Shown in pieces: positions 45,773 through 55,732 of a stretch of 64,000 bases of DNA (position 1 is its first letter; each line of letters opens with the position of its first letter). The notes under the pieces are model-generated. The model was not told the DNA's origin. It searched no databases and saw only the letters and a list, made by a program, of their open reading frames with translations. Source of the stretch: JBBRBB01 sp963830175 (GTDB lineage Bacteria > Bacteroidota > Bacteroidia > Chitinophagales > Chitinophagaceae); NCBI GenBank assembly GCA_963830175.1, contig CAWHKV010000003.1, positions 62,001 through 126,000 of the forward strand, given 5' to 3'. The translations under genes and the position numbers were made by a program.

Positions 45773-46015
45773 AGTTTTAATTTTTTATGACGTTTAATAA
45801 TCCTGAAAAGTAAAGCAGCCAAACAGAAAATGCAAACTTTTGAAAATAATATTTTATAATATTTTTAAGGAAATCGTTAATTCATTGATAATTAAATAGT
45901 TAGGATATTCTCATTTTTAGAATTTTAAATTTTTTTGGGTTATTTTCCCAGTTTGCACAATAAATTAAAAATAATCTTTCAGATAAAATCATCAATACCA
46001 TTTTATCTTGCATCA

Positions 46016-47436
46016 ATGATAGGCGAACAACATATTCAAACGTTAATTTCAATTGTTGGCGAAGAAAATGTTTTACACGATGCAGAAACTTTAAGTATAT
46101 ATGGTAAAGATGAGACTGAACATCTAAGGTACTTGCCTGATGTAGTAATAAAGCCGCTTAACACGGAACAAATAAGCCAGGTTATTCAGTTATGCAATTT
46201 GGAAAATATACCCGTTACTCCTCGCGGTGGTGGTACTGGTTTAAGTGGTGGGGCACTTCCGTTTTTTGGCGGGATCTCACTTTCTACAGAAAAAATGAAT
46301 AAAATTCTGGAAATAGACGAGCGAAACCTGCAGGTGACGGTAGAGCCTGGGGTTATAACTGAAGTATTGCAAAATGCCGTAAAAGAAAAAGGATTGTTTT
46401 ATCCACCCGACCCGAGCAGCCGGGGTTCCTGTTTTATTGGTGGAAATATTGCAGAAAACAGCGGGGGTCCAAAAGCGGTTAAGTATGGTGTAGTAAAAGA
46501 TTATGTTTTAAACCTGGAGGTGGTTTTACCCACAGGGGAAATTATATGGACGGGTGCCAATGTGCTCAAAAATTCTACAGGATATAATCTAACCCAGCTT
46601 ATGGTGGGCAGCGAGGGAACGCTGGGTGTTGTAACCAAAATTGTTCTTAAGTTATTGCCCCTGCCTAAATACGATCTTTTAATGCTTGTTCCCTTTTACT
46701 CACTCGAAGAAGCCAGTGAAGCGGTTAGTGCCATATTCAGGGCCGGCTTTACCCCAAGTGCCCTCGAACTTATTGAAATTGACGCTTTACAAATAGTTAG
46801 CAGAATGGTTACTGGTCATATTTTACCCGTGGGGGATGATATTGAGGCGCACCTGCTGATTGAGGTCGATGGAAATAACATGGATGTATTGCTGTCTGAC
46901 ATGGAATCCATCGCAAACCTTCTACAATCTTATAAAACCGGTGAAATATTTATTTGCAGACGATGAGGCGCAGAAAAAATGAATTATGGAAGTTGCGCAG
47001 AAGGGTTGCTGAAGCGGTAAAAATTGCAGGTTATACTATTGAAGAAGATACCGTTGTACCCAGGGCGGAATTACCCAAACTTATAAGAGGAGTTAAAAAA
47101 TTAGGAAAGGAATTTGGTTTTCACCCGGTATGTTATGGACATGCGGGCGACGGAAACCTGCACATTAGAATACATAAAGAGGGTATTCCGAACAGTTATG
47201 GTAATGAAGAGATGAATGATATTTTGCGAAAATTATTTGAATTAGTGTATAGCCTTGGTGGAACAATAAGTGGTGAACATGGTATAGGGCTTATACAAAA
47301 GAATTTTATGGATATTGTTTTTAAGGAGGCCAACCTGAGGTTGATGAGTGAAATAAAAAAGGCATTCGATCCCAATAACATTTTAAATCCTGGTAAAATT
47401 TTCAACCAGGTTAGCGAACCAAAATTTACAGTATGA
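46016..47436 (+). pseudogene. GlcD-like FAD-binding oxidase (two apparent frameshifts)
   Basis: FAD-linked oxidase of the glycolate / D-lactate dehydrogenase family. The first frame (ATG at 46016) has the FAD-binding PCMH domain with TPRGGGTGLSGGA and PSSRGSCFIGGNIAENSGG; the second frame, ending at 47436, has HAGDGNLHIRI and SGEHGIGL of the C-terminal cap. Between them the expected ILFADDEAQK-NELWKLRR sequence is spread over three frames. Removing one T near 46949 and one A from the A6 run at 46974-46979 restores a protein of about 472 residues, the normal family length. All conserved motifs survive, so sequencing error is the likelier explanation. The open frame upstream of 46016 lacks family similarity. 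Confidence 0.85.
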
Positions 47437-48047
47437 AAAAAGGAATCTTAACACTAATAGCAGGGCTCATTATTTCCCTGGTTAATGCTCAGTATACAAG
47501 GGAAAATAATAATGCTGAAAATACTTTTTCGCCCGACAGGGTCTTTGTTGGCGGAAGTATTTCATTGGGTTTTGGGTCAGGCTCTTTTGGTATTGGTGCT
47601 AACCCTGAAGTTGGATATACCCTTGCACAATGGCTCGATGCCGGCCTTGTTTTTAATTTGAATTATAACTCCCAGAAATACGACCTAAACTATGACTATA
47701 ACTATGATGGAAAACTTAGCAGTTTTAATTATGGTGCCGGGGCATTTTTTCGTGCATACCCTGTAAATTTCTTATTTGTTCAAGGGCAAATTGAACAAAA
47801 CTGGATAAAATTCAAGGATAAGGATTTGCAAAGTGGTTTGTCTTATAATCAAACAGTAAATGCAACGAGTTTTCTTGCAGGTATTGGTTATGCACAACGC
47901 GTTGTAGGCAGAAGTAGTTTTTATACAGCCTTGTTATTCGATCTTATGAATGATGAAAACTCTCCTTACCGGGATGGGTATAATAATATGATTCCCGTTA
48001 TTCGTGCAGGATTTAATGTTTATTTGCATCCATCCATGAAAAAATAG
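47433..48047 (+). CDS. Hypothetical outer-membrane beta-barrel protein
   Basis: 204 residues, signal peptide MKKGILTLIAGLIISLVNAQ. The mature part alternates hydrophobic and aromatic residues in short strands (RVFVGGSISLGFGSGSFGIG, QWLDAGLVFNLNYNSQKYD), as in small OMP_b-brl porin-like barrels, and ends in KIRAGFNVYLHP-type strand text (VIRAGFNVYLHP). The start overlaps the stop of the oxidase by 4 bp (ATGA), so it is translationally coupled to it. It overlaps the 3' end of the convergent LOG gene by 35 bp. Confidence 0.8.
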   Translation: MKKGILTLIAGLIISLVNAQYTRENNNAENTFSPDRVFVGGSISLGFGSGSFGIGANPEVGYTLAQWLDAGLVFNLNYNSQKYDLNYDYNYDGKLSSFNYGAGAFFRAYPVNFLFVQGQIEQNWIKFKDKDLQSGLSYNQTVNATSFLAGIGYAQRVVGRSSFYTALLFDLMNDENSPYRDGYNNMIPVIRAGFNVYLHPSMKK

Positions 48048-48573
48048 CTTCCGGGGTATCAAATATTAGCAGGCTTTCTTTCCAGTTCTCGTAAAAAAAA
48101 CCTTCTTCCTGAATTTTTTCAAGATGTACAATTAGTGCATCGTAAAATCCCTCGGAGTTTAGCAGAAATATTTGTTTATTATGTATGCTTAGAGAATTCC
48201 AGGTAAGTATCTCGAACAGTTCATCCAGTGTGCCATTACCACCGGGTAAAATAAATGCAGCATCACATTCATCATAAATCATTTTCTTTCTAATATGCAT
48301 GTCGGCGACTACGAGCAATTCAGAAATTCCATCATGCTGATTTTCCCTTCGGGTTAATATTTCAGGAATTATTCCTTTTACAATACCATTATTATTGATA
48401 ACCCCGGTAGCAACAATTCCCATTAAACCATTATTGCCGCCACCATACACCATGCGCAGGTTGTGTTCAGCAATCAATTTGCCCAGTGTTGCCGCATGCT
48501 TATGATATATTTCATTATTCCCTTTCTTTGAACCGCAGAAAACTGCTACTGCCTGTATTTTTTTCTTATCCAT
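48013..48573 (-). CDS. LOG family protein (TIGR00730 Rossmann fold)
   Basis: 186 residues, cytoplasmic. It carries YGGGNNGLMG at about residue 43 and the signature PGGNGTLDELFE at about residue 110, with the catalytic Arg/Glu region between. Characterised members are nucleoside 5'-monophosphate phosphoribohydrolases (cytokinin-activating LOG; bacterial PpnN/YgdH); earlier ones were mislabelled lysine decarboxylases. Physiological substrate here is unknown. Confidence 0.92.
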   Translation of the reverse strand: MDKKKIQAVAVFCGSKKGNNEIYHKHAATLGKLIAEHNLRMVYGGGNNGLMGIVATGVINNNGIVKGIIPEILTRRENQHDGISELLVVADMHIRKKMIYDECDAAFILPGGNGTLDELFEILTWNSLSIHNKQIFLLNSEGFYDALIVHLEKIQEEGFFYENWKESLLIFDTPEAIFSWMDANKH

Positions 48574-48682
48574 TTAGATTTTTATTACACGCAAAATATA
48601 CATAAATCAAATAAAGGGTTTTTTGTAAAGCAATTTTTTAGTGAGTAATATTCATTTTTAAACTTTCGTTGTTTCAATTACT

Positions 48683-50140
48683 TTGCAGCATATGTCCACA
48701 ACCTTACTTTTTATTTTTGTGATTGCTTATTTCCTCTTATTGCTGGGCGTTGCCTGGTATACAAGCCGCAATGCAAACAATGAATCATTTTTTATAGGAA
48801 ACCGCAACAGCAATTGGATGCTAGTTTCTTTTGGCATGATAGGTACTTCGCTTAGCGGGGTAACCTTTGTTAGTGTGCCCGGAACGGTGGGTGCCAGGAT
48901 GCATTCGGATATTTCCAGGTTGTGATTGGTTATTTTATCGGATATGTCATAGTTGCTTTCGTCTTGCTGCCATTATATTACCGGTTGCAGTTAACCTCAA
49001 TCTATAATTATTTATTACAACGTTTTGGTAACGTTGCTTATAAAACGGGATCACTGTTTTTTATTATTTCCCGGGTTCTTGGCGCTACAGCACGTCTTTA
49101 CCTTGTTATAAATGTGTTGCAGATTTTCATACTTAATAATATGAATATTCCCTTTTGGTTAACTGCATTTGTAATTCTTCTGATGATCTTACTGTACACA
49201 TTTGAAGGTGGTGTTAAAACCATAGTTTTTACAGATACACTTCAAACCACGTTTATGTTGCTGGGATTAATTATTTGTGTTGTGTATATCATGAATAACC
49301 TTGGCTATGATTTTAGCACAGCTATGCAAACAATTAGGTACTAATAACCTTACAAAAATTTTTAATACAGATGCCAACAGTTCTTCTTTCTGGCTTAAAC
49401 AAATTGTTGGAGGTGCATTTATAACAATTGGAATGACAGGGCTTGACCAGGAAATGATGCAAAAGAATATTAGTGTGAAAAATCTAAAGGACTCTCAGAA
49501 AAACATGATCACTTTTAGTTTTGTACTGGTAGCTGTAAATTTTTTGTTTTTACTTTTAGGGGGGTTGTTATATCTCTTCGCAGAAGCAAATAATATTTCT
49601 ATAAAAGGTGATGACCTGTTTCCTGCTATTGCCCTGTATTCTCTTCCTGGGTTCATCTCCATTATATTTATTATTGGGTTGATATCTGCCTTATTTCCCA
49701 GTGCCGATGGCGCCCTCACAGCATTAACCTCCTCTTTCTGTATAGATATTCTCGGGTTAAAACGTAACAATAACATTTCAGAAAAAGATGCACGAAAAAC
49801 CAGGCTTTGGGTGCATCTTATTTTCGCTATTATATTCTTTATAGCTGTAATGATTTTTAAGTGGATCAATGATAAATCTATAATTGATATCATTCTTCGC
49901 ATTGCTGGGTATACTTATGGACCTTTGTTAGGGTTGTTCTCTTTCGGAATTTTTACCAAACGTTTGTTGCCTCAAAATCTGAATGTATTATGGGTTTGTT
50001 TATCCGCACCGGTATTAAGCTATTTTATAAGTGCAAATGCTGCACATTGGTTTAATGGCTTTCAAATTGGCATTGAACTGCTGTTACTAAACGGAATTTT
50101 AACATTTATTGGATTATTTATTATAAGTAAACCCGATTAA
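48683..50140 (+). pseudogene. Sodium:solute symporter (SSS family), broken by two apparent frameshifts
   Basis: Three adjoining frames carry consecutive pieces of one SLC5-type transporter. 48683-48925 (start could also be 48692) gives TM1 and the SFGMIGTSLSGVTFVSVPG segment; the next, to 49344, gives TM2-TM6 (GYFIGYVIVAFVLLPLYYRL, FEGGVKTIVFTDTLQTTFML); the last, to 50140, gives the rest (MTGLDQEMMQKNIS, ALFPSADGALTALTSSFCIDIL). Frame changes are needed near 48895-48905 and near 49330-49343. About 480 residues in total, normal for the family. Substrate unknown (sugars, amino acids, vitamins and others are possible). Confidence 0.82.
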
Positions 50141-50210
50141 GCTTTGGCTCAATAAGAATTGAGCTTTATCTTTATCCATATTCCAAAAAGCAATTCCATT
50201 AAAGACCTGT

Positions 50211-50846
50211 ATGCATTTAATTGAGCCCCTTGCTGATAATTATTCTGTTGCATATACCACTCCCGACGAACCTGTTTTCAAAAGAATTTATGATGAATCA
50301 CTGCTGCACCCTGAGGCGCAAATGTTAAGCAGTAATGTGCAGGGTGTGTTTCTTGAAATAATAAGTGCTTCTGTTCAGCCGAAATATATTTTGGAAATAG
50401 GAACCTTTACCGGTTACAGTGCACTTTGTCTTGCAAAAGGTTTACGGAAAGGTGGCGAATTACATACCATTGAGCTTCGTGACAACGATGCTAACACTGC
50501 GTGGAAAAATATTGTTTCAGCGAATTTTGATAATCAAATACGTTTGCATAGGGGTGATGCAAGAACCATTATTCCCACACTGGATTATAATTGGGATATT
50601 GTTTTTATTGATGCTGATAAAAACGGATATATAGAATACTATGAAATGGTATTACCCCGTTTAAGTAAGAACGGGTTAATAATAGCAGATAACGTACTCT
50701 TTCACGGAGAAGTTCTCCAGGAAAACATATCAGGAAAAAATGCGAAAGCCATAGCGGCTTTTAATAACCATGTTGCTAATGATGAAAGAACCAGGCAGGT
50801 ATTGCTTACTGTCAGAGATGGTTTAATGCTCATCAAAAAAATCTAA
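50211..50846 (+). CDS. SAM-dependent O-methyltransferase (family 3, COMT-like)
   Basis: 211 residues. Catechol O-methyltransferase-type Rossmann fold with motif I LEIGTFTGYSALCLA at about 61-75, acidic post-I loop HTIELRD, metal-binding DIVFIDADKNGY (about 125) and IIADNVLFHGEV (about 150). Cytoplasmic; acceptor unknown. It is followed after 4 bp by the LysM glucosaminidase and lies on the same strand as hpt and the VWA gene. Confidence 0.9.
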   Translation: MHLIEPLADNYSVAYTTPDEPVFKRIYDESLLHPEAQMLSSNVQGVFLEIISASVQPKYILEIGTFTGYSALCLAKGLRKGGELHTIELRDNDANTAWKNIVSANFDNQIRLHRGDARTIIPTLDYNWDIVFIDADKNGYIEYYEMVLPRLSKNGLIIADNVLFHGEVLQENISGKNAKAIAAFNNHVANDERTRQVLLTVRDGLMLIKKI

Positions 50847-50850
50847 TTGA

Positions 50851-51865
50851 ATGAAGAAAATTATTGCCGTATTTATCACGTTGCTGCTTATTCCAAAGTG
50901 CCTTTTCTCAAAACAATGCTGTAAGGGCTTACATTGATCAGTATAAAGACTTAGCCATTAGCGAAATGTTGCGTACAGGTGTACCGGCTTCTATAACCCT
51001 CGCGCAGGGAATTCTTGAATCAGGTGCCGGTAAAAGTGAACTTGTTCAGGCTTCCAACAATCATTTTGGTATTAAATGCAAAGGGAATTGGACAGGTGAT
51101 GTTGTTTATCATGATGATGATGCAAAAGGCGAATGTTTCAGAAGCTATACTTCAGCAACCGATTCATATAAAGACCATTCAGATTTTTTAAGTACCCGTC
51201 CATTATATGCCTCTTTATTCGATTTAGACCCGACAGATTATGAGGCATGGGCCAAAGGTTTAAAGAAAGCCGGTTATGCAACCAATCCTGTTTACGCAAA
51301 CCTGCTAATTAAAACAATCAGGGATAATAACCTCGACCATTATACCGATGTTGCATTGCAGATGGCCAACGAAATAAAAACACCCCTGGTTAAGCATCGC
51401 CCCGCACCAAGTATTCTAAGCGATGATGATGTTATTGAAGAGGTGGTGGTAAATGTACAGGAGTCTTCAAAGCCTGCAGAATCTGCAAATAGATCTTATC
51501 CGGATAAAATTTTTAAGATTAATAATACCAAGGTTGTTTATGCCAGATCAGGTAGTTCGCTTTTTGCCTTGGCAACCAGGTATCATATTTCTTACAATAA
51601 ATTGTTAGCGTATAACGAATTGGGTAATGTTGATATCATCGATCGCGGGCAATTGATTTTTTTAGAAAAAAAGCAAAAAAAGGGATCAAAAGATTTTCAC
51701 CTGGTTAATGATGCCGAAACTTTAGAAGATATTGCACAACAGCAAGGGGTACAACTAGACATGCTTGTTTCATATAACAGCCTTCCAAAAAGTAAAAAGC
51801 TCATAACTGGCAGCAAGGTTTTCTTACGCCCGGTTTCCAATGCATCTAAGCTTGTTTCAAGATAA
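50851..51865 (+). CDS. Secreted LysM glucosaminidase (peptidoglycan hydrolase), frameshift in the signal peptide
   Basis: ATG at 50851 starts a signal peptide (MKKIIAVFITLLLIP). The main frame runs on to 51865 with an N-acetylglucosaminidase/FlgJ-type domain (about residues 25-170; LAQGILESGAGKSELVQASN with the catalytic Glu, NNHFGIKCK, YATNPVYANLLIKTI) and two LysM modules in the last 130 residues (YARSGSSLFALATRYHISYN, VNDAETLEDIAQQQG). Removing one A from AAA at 50895-50897 joins the parts as LIPSAFSQNNA, a natural signal-peptidase site. Otherwise translation would have to start at a TTG at 50864 with a poorer export signal. Cuts peptidoglycan glycan strands. Confidence 0.87.
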
Positions 51866-51880
51866 TTTACAGAAACAGTA

Positions 51881-52414
51881 ATGCAAATAATTACAGTTCA
51901 TGATAAGCAGTTTGTTCCTTTTCTGGATAAAGCTGCTATTGAAGAAAAGATAAAAGAGGTTGCTGCAAAAATCGATATTGATTATGCAGGAAAAACACCT
52001 TTATTTATCGCTGTATTAAATGGTGCATTTATGTTTGCGGCTGATCTTTTTAAGCACTTGACAATTGAGGCAGAAATTTGTTTTATAAAACTTGCCTCGT
52101 ACAAGGGCACTAAATCTACCGGGCAGGTAATTACGGCAATTGGTTTAGATGAAGATATTAACGGGAGGGATGTTATAATTCTGGAAGATATAATTGATAC
52201 AGGCAAAACAATGAGCCATTTTATGCCGCAGATCATTAATCAACAGCCTGCTTCTTTAAAGCTGGCAGCTTTATTATACAAACCCGAAGCAAACGAGCAT
52301 AACACTACTGTTGATTATAATTGCTTTTCTATTCCGAATAAATTTGTGGTGGGTTATGGATTGGATTATGACGGGCTTGGAAGAAACCTTGCTGAAATTT
52401 ATCAATTACAATAA
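51881..52414 (+). CDS. hpt: Hypoxanthine phosphoribosyltransferase
   Basis: 177 residues, typical length. Purine salvage: converts hypoxanthine (and guanine) plus PRPP to IMP/GMP. The PRPP-binding motif VIILEDIIDTGKTM is at about residue 94-107; the LNGAFMFAADL loop near residue 48 and FVVGYGLDYDGLGRN near the C-terminus are also family features. Starts 15 bp after the LysM gene; the VWA gene starts 2 bp after its stop. Confidence 0.95.
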   Translation: MQIITVHDKQFVPFLDKAAIEEKIKEVAAKIDIDYAGKTPLFIAVLNGAFMFAADLFKHLTIEAEICFIKLASYKGTKSTGQVITAIGLDEDINGRDVIILEDIIDTGKTMSHFMPQIINQQPASLKLAALLYKPEANEHNTTVDYNCFSIPNKFVVGYGLDYDGLGRNLAEIYQLQ

Positions 52415-52416
52415 AA

Positions 52417-54180
52417 TTGCATAACGCAATTCTATATTTGAATCGCATTCTGCTTCTGGTGGTTTGTTCTTTTTTTGTATTTGCCGCCAATAGCCAGTAT
52501 TTTATTGAAGGTGCGGTAAAAGATGAAAATGGAAAAGGCTTATTTAACGTAAAAATTGAATTACAAAGTCATTACGGTTACGCTTATTCTTCCGAAAACG
52601 GTGCATTTAAAATTCCGGTTGAAGACACACTTGATTACATAACTTTTTCTGCTGATGGCTTTGAAGTGCTGGAAACTATAGCAACTGCTAATCACTTCAA
52701 TCAATTTACTCTAAAAAAGGTTCCCCAGGGTGAATCGCTTTTTAAGCACAAGCTTCTTTCTTTCTCCAAAGATTCTCTAAAACACCAGGTGTTGTTCTAT
52801 CATGGCAACGAAAGTTACCTGAATATTAAAGAGAATGATTTTCTGGAAACTAAAAAATTCCCTGAAACATCGTTTGCACTGCACATAGATAAAGCCAGTT
52901 ACAGTAACCTCCGAAGGTTTATAAATAATGAATTAAAGGTGCCTGTTAATGCGGTACGAATTGAGGAAATGCTTAACTATTTTAACCTGCCTGCTTTTGA
53001 CAGCAATTATTTTTGTCCTTCGTTCTGCGTTAATTCGCGGGTAACAAGTACCCCCTGGAAAAAGAATAACCTATTATTTGTAAACATCCGTGCCCCATTG
53101 ATTGATATGAGTAATATACCAGCAAGTAACCTGGTATTTCTAATAGATGTTTCAGGCTCAATGGATCAGCCAAACCGGTTGCCACTACTTCAATCTTCAT
53201 TTAAATTGCTGGTAAAAAATCTTCGCGAAAAAGATACGGTTGCCATTGTGGTGTATGGCGGAAATACCGGCATTTATTTAACTCCCACTTCGGGTAAAGA
53301 AAAGGACCTATTGAATACAGCCATAGGTAAACTTAAAGCCGGTGGGGAAACTCCCGGTGAGTCTGCAATCGTTATGGCCTACCAGCTTGCACAACGCATG
53401 TATAAACCGGGAGGAAATAACAGGATCATTTTAGCAACGGATGGCGATTTTAATGTTGGTCAGACAACAGATAAACAACTCGAAGATCTGGTTGCAAAAT
53501 TCCGGCAAACAGGTATTTATTTAACCTGTCTTGGTGTGGGTACAGGTAATTATAAAGACAGTAAGCTGGAAACACTTGCGCGTAAAGGCAATGGAAACTT
53601 TGCTTATTTGGATAATATAAATGAGGCTGAAAAAATATTATTTACTGAATTTTCAAGAACTATGTATGCAGTGGCAAATGATGCCCATGCCTCCATTTCT
53701 TTTGATCCGTCGTATGTAAACAAATACCGGCTTATAGGGTTTGATAACCGTGTTAATGAAAGTGGTACCGACACAACAGAGATTGAAGGAGGCGAGTTGG
53801 GCACCGGTCATTCACTTTTTGCCGTGTTTGAATATGAGCCAAATGTTGTTGTAATAAATAATGACAGTTGCATTCTTGGTAAGCTTAAACTGCATTATAA
53901 ACCACCAGGATTAAGTGAAGTATGTGAGATTGAATATGATATTCCGAATAATTACGTTCCACTGGCTAAGGCAGATAGCTGTCTTCGGTTTGCCACTTCA
54001 GTAATTATGTTTGGTGAATTATTAAAACGTTCAAAACTAGTGTCCGGAATTACATGGGATGAAGTTTTATCCTTAGCCAAAACTTCGGCAGATTTTAAAA
54101 ACTTTGAACAAACTGAATTTATTGATTTGGTTAATAAGGCACGGATTATTTATACGCCGGGGAAAAAGAAAAAGGATTGA
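52417..54180 (+). CDS. YfbK-like von Willebrand factor A domain protein with carboxypeptidase-regulatory-like domain
   Basis: 587 residues if started at TTG 52417; a second TTG at 52438 would begin directly at the signal peptide (NRILLLVVCSFFVFAANSQ). No ATG is available, so the start is uncertain. After the signal peptide comes a carboxypeptidase-regulatory-like beta domain (about 28-95), a vWF N-terminal-type segment (SFALHIDKASYSNLRRFI), the VWA domain with MIDAS motif DVSGSMD at about residue 244, and a DUF3520-type C-terminus. E. coli YfbK has the same VWA core. Role unknown; exported. Confidence 0.88.
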   Translation: MHNAILYLNRILLLVVCSFFVFAANSQYFIEGAVKDENGKGLFNVKIELQSHYGYAYSSENGAFKIPVEDTLDYITFSADGFEVLETIATANHFNQFTLKKVPQGESLFKHKLLSFSKDSLKHQVLFYHGNESYLNIKENDFLETKKFPETSFALHIDKASYSNLRRFINNELKVPVNAVRIEEMLNYFNLPAFDSNYFCPSFCVNSRVTSTPWKKNNLLFVNIRAPLIDMSNIPASNLVFLIDVSGSMDQPNRLPLLQSSFKLLVKNLREKDTVAIVVYGGNTGIYLTPTSGKEKDLLNTAIGKLKAGGETPGESAIVMAYQLAQRMYKPGGNNRIILATDGDFNVGQTTDKQLEDLVAKFRQTGIYLTCLGVGTGNYKDSKLETLARKGNGNFAYLDNINEAEKILFTEFSRTMYAVANDAHASISFDPSYVNKYRLIGFDNRVNESGTDTTEIEGGELGTGHSLFAVFEYEPNVVVINNDSCILGKLKLHYKPPGLSEVCEIEYDIPNNYVPLAKADSCLRFATSVIMFGELLKRSKLVSGITWDEVLSLAKTSADFKNFEQTEFIDLVNKARIIYTPGKKKKD

Positions 54181-54191
54181 ATAGTACAAAT

Positions 54192-54223
54192 AAAAAGATC
54201 CCGTACATGTACGGGATCTTTTT
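54192..54223. terminator. Bidirectional terminator between convergent genes
   Basis: A perfect 32-bp palindrome (AAAAAGATCCCGTACA and its complement) with A runs on one side and T runs on the other. It lies 12 bases after the VWA gene stop and 15 bases after the stop of the convergent YqaE gene, so it can end both transcripts. Confidence 0.9.
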
Positions 54224-54237
54224 AAAATAGTTAGTAA

Positions 54238-54666
54238 TTAATCCTTACCTAAAACTACGATCAACGCATAAATTAAACCTGGCAGGTAAAATAATAGCGT
54301 TAACAAAAGATCGATCCAGAATTTGTTATTTAATTCACCTTCATGAACCAATACAGCTACAGGAGGTAATAGAATAGCCAGAATAACAAGCAATGCAGTG
54401 CTGGTATTACTGTCAGCATGTTTGGCCGAGTGTTTATACTCTTTCAGTGCCTTCTTTGCATCTTTTAAACGCTGTTTTTTGTCTTGTTTAGAAAGACTTT
54501 TAAACTCGTTAACGGCATCATTAATATTGGTACGATCAACTGTTGCAGGTTCTACCGCAAGGGCTGCCTTATGTTCTTCAGCAGGCTTAAGGCTTATTGC
54601 AAAAGTTGGAGTAACAAATAATGCCAGAAAGAGGGAAAAGATGGCGAGAGATAATGTTTTTTTCAT
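54238..54666 (-). CDS. YqaE/Pmp3-family membrane protein with an N-terminal extension
   Basis: 142 residues. The last 55 residues are the Pmp3 domain, two transmembrane helices (LLVILAILLPPVAVLVHEG and FWIDLLLTLLFYLPGLIYAL). Classical YqaE/Pmp3 is only about 52-60 residues. Here it is preceded by a signal-peptide-like segment (SLAIFSLFLALFVTPTFA) and a basic helical region with LSKQDKKQRLKDAKKALKEY. Pmp3 proteins affect membrane potential and salt tolerance in yeast and plants; the bacterial role is unclear. Confidence 0.88.
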   Translation of the reverse strand: MKKTLSLAIFSLFLALFVTPTFAISLKPAEEHKAALAVEPATVDRTNINDAVNEFKSLSKQDKKQRLKDAKKALKEYKHSAKHADSNTSTALLVILAILLPPVAVLVHEGELNNKFWIDLLLTLLFYLPGLIYALIVVLGKD

Positions 54667-54752
54667 AGTCTTAATTTTTGTGATTAGTAATATTCAGAAA
54701 ATTATAACTTTTATACAATAAAAAAATTTTTTTATATTGATATAATTTTTAA

Positions 54753-55727
54753 TTAGTGTTCTATTTTGATTTCTTCCATTCTTGGAATTCCATTTTTTAT
54801 ATCCCGCAAATGTTTAAGGTGGTTTATCCCCACATTCAGTTCGTACCCTATCAATAGCATAAAGGAGTTTATATAAACCAGCAGCATAAAAAATAGCAAT
54901 GCGCCAATTGACCCGTAAATTTTATTGTAATTAGAAAAATTCTGAGCCCAAACAGAAAAGAGATATGTTGCCAATATTATAAGTACAGTGGCTAGTACCG
55001 CTCCAGGTGAGAAAAGGTGCCAGCGTTTATCTACCGAGGGGGCATATTTATATATGAAGGCTATAGAATAAAGAAATAATAATACAATTATTAGCCACCG
55101 AAGTATTTGAACCAGAAAACTGTTTTCATCCACATCTATATTCATCCATTCCATTATTTGGGCAAACAGAAATCCCTGCCCTATAGAGAGGAAAAGTGTT
55201 ACCATAAGTACAACAATTAATATTAGCGTGAGTTTAATGGCTCTTAATCTAAGCTTTATGAAATTGGGCTTCTTTTTAATTTGAAGGGAGCGGTCAAAGG
55301 TTCGTATCATTCTAACCATTGCATTAGATGAATAAAATAAGGCAAGCAGGAAGCCTAAAGAAAGCAATCCTGTTTTTGGCTTATTAAAAAGATCGAACAT
55401 AGTTGTAAGAATAAGGGTGCGTGTTTCATTGTTTGGAGTAAGATCTGTAATGATCACAAACAATTCATCCTGAATATTCTTGGCTACAGGAAAATAGGGG
55501 ATTAGGGTAAACAAGAAAATAGCCGCAGCCGGTAACGCCATTATAAAGTTGAACGACATGGCCGATGCCCTTTCAACAAAACTTATATTCTTAGAATGGG
55601 TAATAAAGAACTTGTAAACCGGGTAAAGTGGAATGCCTTCAAAACCTGGCAAAATTAAAGTCTTACTTTTTTTCCTAATATAAGTTAGTGGACGTGAGGT
55701 TAATATTATTTCTTGGAATTTGGTCAA
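54753..55727 (-). CDS. YihY/virulence factor BrkB family membrane protein
   Basis: 324 residues, six hydrophobic segments, family motif RASAMSFNFIMALPAAAIFLF at about residue 53 and the SIGALLFFMLLVYINSFMLLIGYELN block near the C-terminus. The start codon is TTG, 5 bp after the mltG stop; no nearer ATG keeps the full domain. E. coli YihY was once called RNase BN in error. Function unknown; inner membrane. Probably co-transcribed with mltG. Confidence 0.9.
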   Translation of the reverse strand: MTKFQEIILTSRPLTYIRKKSKTLILPGFEGIPLYPVYKFFITHSKNISFVERASAMSFNFIMALPAAAIFLFTLIPYFPVAKNIQDELFVIITDLTPNNETRTLILTTMFDLFNKPKTGLLSLGFLLALFYSSNAMVRMIRTFDRSLQIKKKPNFIKLRLRAIKLTLILIVVLMVTLFLSIGQGFLFAQIMEWMNIDVDENSFLVQILRWLIIVLLFLYSIAFIYKYAPSVDKRWHLFSPGAVLATVLIILATYLFSVWAQNFSNYNKIYGSIGALLFFMLLVYINSFMLLIGYELNVGINHLKHLRDIKNGIPRMEEIKIEH

Positions 55728-55732
55728 TGAAT

